Assembly (NCBI GenBank): GCA_009602735.1
Contig: WELA01009535.1
Location: forward strand, 30,637 to 62,878
Source of the DNA: Mesotaenium endlicherianum
Lineage: Eukaryota > Streptophyta > Zygnematophyceae > Zygnematales > Mesotaeniaceae
Direction: 5' to 3'
DNA length: 32,242 nt
A program made the translations under genes and the position numbers. The notes below the pieces were generated by a model. That model did no database searches. It was not told the DNA's origin and saw nothing but the letters and a program-made list of their open reading frames with translations. The number at the start of each line of letters is the position of its first letter. The first letter of the stretch is position 1. Positions 27,131 through 32,242 of this stretch are shown here, one piece after another.

Positions 27131-27913
27131 NCCCCCCCCCCGCACTCCTTCCTACATCTTCTGGCGGCTCCTCCCATGCCTGGTGGCCGGTGATGTTTCA
27201 CGCAAAGGAGAGAGCAGCGCTAGAAGCGTTGGCTGAAATGCCCGCCAGTTTCCTTTTCCGGCGAGACACTGTTCTCCTTTGGGAAGGTGCTGGCACTCTG
27301 ACACCCGCGTTGCTGTTGAGGGCAGGGGCTGGACTCCGGGAGGCGCGTGTGCGTGGTGGGGTTCTGCAGATCGATTGAGATGCTCAGCGATGTTGTGCAG
27401 GACATGGTGGCTGACTACGGTGGCGAGGTAGCAATCACACCCTCTGTGCTTGCCCCGTATCCCCTCCCCCAGCTGGCATGCGGCTTCGAGGCCCGACTTT
27501 GGTCGAGGCTCCGATACTCACGAGACTTGCACCCCTCGGCTTTGACCCTGCCAGCCGTGGGGCCTCCCCACGAGCATGCTAGGGGAGACTGCCGTGTTCT
27601 CTGAGACTCAGACAGGTGTCAGTAGGCATGTGGGACTTGGGGTGCGCACACTTAGGGTGTGCGTCTTCAGCATCGATTTTGGAATGAGTTTGTGCTGAAG
27701 GACATGGCCGAGATGGACGATGTCGATGCGGGCATGCAGGTCATGGTGGCAGAGAAGGTGGTCAACACGGGGAGCCTCAATGAGAAGCTGCGCCTGTCTG
27801 TGGCGCTGCCCCTGCTGTGGGGCGTTCCGCCAGCCCTGGACTCTCTCAGCCAAGCGATCCGCTCGGGCGGCGGGATAGTGGACAAAGTGTACAGCCAGTG
27901 GGAGTTCCTATAA
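25896..27913 (+). CDS. Conserved green-lineage protein of unknown function, probably plastid-located; 5' end uncertain
   Basis: I do not recognise a functional family with certainty. Exons proposed: 25896-26217, 26612-about 26737, about 26788-26900, 27326-27427, 27671-27913 (stop TAA). The first join restores a Gly codon across the TCA-G/GC-GAG boundary. The 26900/27326 join gives AATNGLDSGRRVCVVGFCRS, which reads as continuous protein. Notable segments are GRPVVFLKVQKANLRQVLPE, SGSRWWKQKSGHSS, VLSTYLAGTLLKLNDLQVEN, REEDYMDPQQRLCLGALFDI and VALPLLWGVPP, with a C terminus of SGGGIVDKVYSQWEFL. From memory it resembles uncharacterised plant proteins annotated 'seed maturation-like', but I cannot verify this. 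No transmembrane helix or catalytic motif is evident. Uncertain points: the start codon (an upstream transit-peptide exon is likely), the donor near 26725-26737 (the best-looking donor, at 26732, is out of frame with both acceptors) and whether the last exon starts at 27671 or 27740. Confidence 0.6.
27041..27141. repeat. Poly-C tract with embedded N
   Basis: About 100 bases of C are interrupted only by one N at 27131, within the intron between 26900 and 27326. The length is unlikely to be real. It marks an unresolved join. The reading frames through it (long Pro or Gly runs) are artefacts. Confidence 0.85.
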
Positions 27914-29139
27914 CGTCCTTTCAAGACTTGGCGTCGTTCGTACATTTGTACAGATGTGTAAATATGTAGAGCTTGTTCATCATATGTCAAGTTGCTGTAC
28001 ATAATTGATCAGGCAGAAGATGTATTCGCAAGTGGATTATTGCACGGAGTTACATTCATATATCGTACATAAACCTCATTTTAATTCGGCTCCCATGATC
28101 AATTCTTAATGAATGTGGTTAATAAGCAGCCGGTGATTGCAAATGGTTGAAAACCATGGCAAACCTGCCATAAAGGTAGTTTTGAGACTTCGGCAAGTAA
28201 CATGCTTGCACTGCAAGATGCACATGAAGTGGTTGGACATCACATTTCAGCAATTTGTAGTTTCGAGTCATAATCGTAGCAAAAACTTCATGCACCCTTT
28301 TGTCGTCACATGCAACAAAATTTCAATACAACTCATTGTAATTTCAGTTGCACTCCAGTAGAATGCCTCTTCCTCGAGCCAAACACCAATGCGTAACTAC
28401 GTATCGAGACGATATCCACAGCACTCGCAGTGGATCGTGCACTACTTTTGAGATGTGCCAACCATCCTGCACTAGCAACAGTGGCTGGGCAATATATATG
28501 CAAATAAGAATGAACCAAAGATTGCAGGGGGCATGCATGCACGCACGAAGACCATGCACGACACATACACTGATTTTTTTGAAAGTAATATATTGCATGG
28601 AAAAGCCCAAGAGTTGGCCTTGACTTCTCTCACTAGTACACGGAAGACCACAGTGCACATGTGCACAAAATTCCTCTCTATGGTTCTGCATACAGCACAG
28701 TCTTCTTGTTCTCTATCAGCAGTAAGGCTAGAGCAGCAACAACCCCATCCACATTGTAACTGTATGCAGCAACGATAGGAAGCTGCATGACAATCGTGTC
28801 AGGCGGCAGTTACCCAGCAGACTACTTCCAAAGCTGCTCCCGGGAATCACATAGGCTGCCTTGAGTGGAGTTAGCTTTCACCGATTTGCATAAAGGCGTG
28901 AAAGGGAAAGCAAGAGCAGCAAAGTCCAACCCCATCCATGAAAAGAGGCAACAGCAGCAGGCATCATGGAAGCATTCACACTTTACCCACAAGGGACGCC
29001 ACAAGCACGCACAGTGGTACACACAGAGGGGGCAAAGGGGCCCAGCTCTCAACCCGGAGCTTGCTGGCCCTTCTTTTTGCTTGCGGCGTATATCATCTAG
29101 AATATCATCCTCATCGGGGGCATATTGGGCTGCCGGTAA
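27914..29139. other. Intergenic region between convergent genes
   Basis: This is 1.2 kb of AT-rich sequence between the stop of the uncharacterised gene (plus) and the PCF11-like stop (minus). TGTAA at 27957-27961, 44 bases after the plus-strand stop, is a candidate poly(A) signal. Open frames here are short and overlap on both strands without protein character. I see no RNA gene. Confidence 0.5.
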
Positions 29140-31576
29140 TCACAAACGCGTGCGTTTTCTGTCGTGCCCATTGCCGTCGTCGGGCTCGGCCTGCATAAAT
29201 CCAACCCTCCCCGGCAAAACTTCAGACTCTTCAACAACTACGAACGAGAAACTCGTGGGCGAAAGAACTGCAACCGCAGCGTGCAGAAAAATACAGGATG
29301 GATGCAGCAGAAAGAGGAAGAGACCTTGACAGTGAGTAAGGAGGCAGCAGGAGGCGCATGCGGGGCAGCCGCCGCCGCAACGGTACTGTCCTCCTCCTTC
29401 GCCACTTGCTGTGGTGGCGGCAGCTCTCTCTTTTGCGGCACCTACACACTCACAGAGGCAGGACAATTCCATCAGCAGCAGAAGCTGGTGTGCGAGAAAG
29501 GCCCAGCAATCAGGTTCCCTTGGGCTGATACCAAGTCACGGGCCGAAGCCTTAGACAAGGAGTGGAAAGAGGAGGAAAAGGAGGGAGGGCGAAGGTGGGG
29601 GAGGGGGGAGGGAGGGGGGAGGGAGGGGTAGGGATACCACGGAGTTGGAGCTGGGGACGTCGCCACCTCCACCTTCGCCTCCTCCTCCGCCGCCGCCTCC
29701 GTTTCCTAGGTTGGACTCGGCGCGACACTTGGCGTGCACGATGGGCCCCGACTGGTTGACCTGGTCCATGTAGAGCGCGCCGCGGTACATCCACTCGTCC
29801 GCCTCCGCGTTGAAGAAGACCTCGAACTCGTCCTCGCAGAGGGCGCACGTGCGCTGGCTCTCATCGGCGGGCACCGCCGCGTTGCTCTGCTCCTCGGCGG
29901 CGCGGCTGGCGGCGCCGTCGGCGGCGTTGGCGAAGAAGGCGGGCGCCGCCTCCGCCGACGCGGCGCCGCTAGTGCCCGACAGCCACTCGCGCGCAGTGAC
30001 GAGCCACAGGCGCGAGTGGCTCTTGCGGCTTTTCTGCTGCTTGCGTTTCTGGAAGTGCGCGTCCAGGTGGCGCCCGTACGCCTCCTGCTGTCGAAAGCGC
30101 AGCCCGCACGTGGCGCACTGCCGCGGGAAGTCAAAGTAGAGCGCGTTGACCACCACCTCGTGCCGCTCGCGCAGCACCTGCGGCGTGAACTCCGTGCCCA
30201 CCAGTGCCGGCGGGGGGGGGGGCTCCGCCATCATCGAGCCGCCCATGCCGCCCATGCTCATGCCTATGCTGCCCACGCCGCCCATTCCGCCGCCCATGCC
30301 CCCCCCGCCCATGATGGGCATCATGGGCATGGGAGCTCCATAAGGCTGCAGGCGTGCCAGCGTGGGCATGGGAGGGGCCATGTTCGCCATGCCAGGTGGC
30401 ATCGCACCATAGGCAGGGCCTGGCCCAGGGGGCATAGGTGCCAGGGCCTGGTGAGGGAGGGGGGCGCCACCTGGCGGGGGAAAGCCTCCCGAAGTGCTCA
30501 TCAACATGGGCATGGGTGCAGCAGCCGGCATGGGGGCATGAGAGGGTGCTGCCGCCGGAGTGGGAGCGGGAGCGGGAGCGGGGCTCGGAGAGATGAGGCC
30601 TTGCGATAGGAGAGACGACAGGAGGGATGAGATGTTGCTGGGGGGCGGGGGAGAGGGACCGGAGGGGAACGCGCTGCCTCCTCCTCCTCCTCCTGTTGCT
30701 GCAGCAGCAGCGGCTGCAACAGCAAATGCGGGGGGCGGTCCGGGAGGCAACGGAGGCCTGCCGCCGCCGCTGCTGCTGTTGTCTCCGAGGCTTCCCTGCA
30801 TGACAGGTTGCACAGGAGCAGGAGCAGGGGCCGGAGCAGGAGCAGGGGCGGGGGCAGGGGCAGGGGCTGCCGCTATGGCAGGGGCAGGGGCAGGGGCAGG
30901 GGCAGGGGCGGGGGCAGGGGCAGAGGCGGGGCCGGCCAGGTGGATGGCAGTCGTGCCCTGGGAGGCCACAGCTGGCAGCAGCGCAGCTAGAGTGGTCCCT
31001 GCGGAGCTGGCGGTGGTGCGGAAGAGCGCCGCCAGGAGCTCTGCCGGGCTCAGCTCGTTGTGAGCAGCAGGAGGGACAGGTGGAAGAGGCTTTCCTGCTT
31101 CCTGCGCCCCACAACATATCACACCCAACGCCACCACTCAGCGGGTGCTTACGGTAAGATTACATCCACAAATGCAAGGATGCGCTCGTGTATGCGACGC
31201 CACACGGACTCACCCACACGCACACTCACCCTAGCTGGCTGCTGCTGCTGCTGCTGCGGCGGCGGCGGCGGCAGGATTGGCGCTGCAACCAACGGGGCCG
31301 CCTGAGGCTGAGGCTGAGGTTGAGGCTGAGGTGGCGGCAGGCCTCCGTTTGCGAGACCCGTCATCCGCACTTGCGCGGACGCGCCAGCGGCCATCTGCCA
31401 GCACATGTGCGCCCCCCCCATTGGCCATCAAGAAGTGCAATTGCAGAGCAGCCACGGCGCCATCACCACTCCATTCTGATACACAGAGAGAGAGGGAGAG
31501 AGAGAAAGAGAAGACTCTGGGATGTAAGACCCACACATACGGACGCCCACACACCTGGAGGTGACTGGGTGGCGGC

Positions 31577-31610
<34 letters not shown>

Positions 31611-32210
31611 GAGCTGCACCTCCTTTTTCGCCCCAATCCAGCCTGCCGCCGCCGCTGCCACGACCACGGCCAGCAGCAGCGCCTGCTGCTGCAGTTCTTC
31701 CCACGGCAGCACCCTTGCCTGCGGCAGCCGCGTGACCGTGAGCCTGGTCCATGGTGGTGGTGCTGCTGTTGCTGCGCCAGCTGGGGCTCATGCGCTCGTA
31801 CGATGCCGGCTCTGGCAGCGGCGGCGGCTCCTCCGCCCGCCACTCAGGCCACGACTCGTCCTCGCTGATGGCGTCGTGGCGCGGCCTCACCGTGCCGCGC
31901 TGGGCGGCAGGCCATCCTGCTGGCGCCGCGTACGCGGCCGCCGGCGGCGGCGGCGGCGGTGCAGCCCGCGCATGCTGCTGCTGGTGATGATGGTGCGGGT
32001 GAGGATGAGGATGAGGATGCGGGTGGTGGTGCCTGTAGGAGGGAAGAGCGGGGGAGGCCAAGGCGGGAGCGGGAGGGCCAGGGGCAGGGGCAGGAACAGG
32101 CGGGGCAGTGGCGTACATGCGCATCAGCATCAGGCGCCGGTTCTGCTCCTCCGCGCCGTCGCCCCCCCCTGGGCGGTGCACCGGCACCCTGCCACCCGCA
32201 TGGTCCAGCC

Positions 32211-32242
<32 letters not shown>
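29140..32242 (-). CDS. PCF11: PCF11-like pre-mRNA cleavage/polyadenylation factor, 5'-partial
   Basis: Pcf11 is a subunit of cleavage factor II. Its N-terminal CID binds the RNA polymerase II CTD, and its C-terminal zinc fingers bracket the Clp1-binding segment. Exons in coding order are beyond 32242-31555, 31394-31230, 31101-29673 (or 29667) and 29237-29140. The conserved C-terminal module is present: TEFTPQVLRERHEVVVNALY, then zinc finger 1 (CATCGLRF...GRHLDAHF), SRLWLVTAREWLSGT, and zinc finger 2 (CALCEDEFEVFF...GPIVHAKC). This order is typical of plant PCFS proteins. The upstream part is low-complexity: His-Pro and Gln runs, Ala-Pro repeats and Gly-Met stretches, with an acidic ISEDESWPEW motif at about 31840-31870. 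The CID must lie beyond the right edge. The last exon (EESEVLPG...DRKRTRL) carries a basic, NLS-like end. If its acceptor is not used, the frame instead stops at 29551 after a Pro/Ser-rich run. Confidence 0.88.
29560..29632 (+). repeat. Polypurine, G-rich tract
   Basis: Over 70 bases of almost pure A/G with many GGGAGGGAGGGG blocks lie in the last intron of the PCF11-like gene, where the sense strand is C/T-rich. Several runs of three or more G are close enough to form a G-quadruplex or triplex. The donor site of this intron is about 40 bases away. Confidence 0.7.
30815..30935 (-). repeat. GCAGGG-type minisatellite coding Ala-Pro repeats in PCF11
   Basis: About 20 near-identical six-base units (GCAGGG, GCGGGG and similar on the plus strand) encode alternating Ala-Pro in the PCF11-like protein. 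The unit is in frame, so copy number changes only lengthen or shorten the disordered linker. Confidence 0.85.
32213..32242 (-). repeat. CAG repeat coding polyglutamine at window edge
   Basis: On the minus strand, nine CAG codons in frame with the PCF11-like protein run up to the last base of the window. A second CAG run lies at about 31580-31608 in the same exon, and a third at about 31241-31258 in the next exon. Poly-Gln and His-rich stretches dominate this part of the protein. Confidence 0.85.

Noticed and set aside
26840..27236. Poly-Gly / poly-Pro open frames
   Set aside because: They are translations of the unresolved poly-C tract inside an intron.
29734..30609. 291-codon open frame on the plus strand
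   Set aside because: It lies antisense to the zinc-finger and Gly/Met-rich exon of the PCF11-like gene. It exists because high GC removes stop codons. Composition is Arg/His/Ala-rich with no motif.

Overview
This is a nuclear contig fragment from an intron-rich photosynthetic eukaryote. A green alga is the best guess. The evidence is a plastid-type (stromal) HSP70 with a transit-peptide-like N terminus, short exons with good GT/AG borders in every gene, plant-like protein sequences throughout, and TGTAA motifs downstream of several stop codons (the usual chlorophyte poly(A) signal). The species cannot be named from the sequence. There are no bacterial operons, CRISPR arrays or intact mobile elements. 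Exon borders below were worked out by hand from splice consensus, reading-frame continuity and remembered protein families; no alignment was run.

Layout, left to right. (1) 329-9468, plus strand: the C-terminal two thirds of RPN1/PSMD2, the ubiquitin-receptor scaffold of the 26S proteasome base, in 14 exons; the 5' part lies off the left edge. (2) 10916-12729, plus: a complete five-exon LigB/DOPA-type extradiol dioxygenase, with one probable GC-AG intron. (3) 13097-14840, minus, convergent with the dioxygenase: an RsmD-type rRNA guanine-N2 methyltransferase. Its SAM-binding exon is missing where the assembly has an N, and its 5' end runs towards a 250-N gap (15002-15251). (4) 16831-18759, plus: a complete six-exon SFT2-family Golgi membrane protein with an unusual Met-Gly-Gly repeat N terminus. 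(5) 20109-24496, minus, convergent with SFT2: a complete ten-exon plastid HSP70. A TATA box and a phased array of TTC units resembling a heat-shock element lie upstream. (6) about 25896-27913, plus, divergent from HSP70: a multi-exon gene for a protein that looks conserved in plants and algae but has no function I can assign. (7) 29140-32242, minus: the C-terminal part of a PCF11-like pre-mRNA cleavage/polyadenylation factor, with two zinc fingers and very long Pro/Ala/Gly/Gln/His tracts, running off the right edge.

The genes do not form a pathway. They are ordinary housekeeping genes (protein degradation, ring-cleaving oxidation, organellar ribosome maturation, Golgi traffic, plastid protein folding, mRNA 3' processing) placed next to each other. 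I found no convincing evidence for a previously undescribed multi-gene system. The most useful observations are the candidate step-type heat-shock element and start-codon decision at HSP70, the GC-AG intron, the uncharacterised conserved gene, an isolated perfect palindrome, and several assembly faults at C/G homopolymers that damage gene models.
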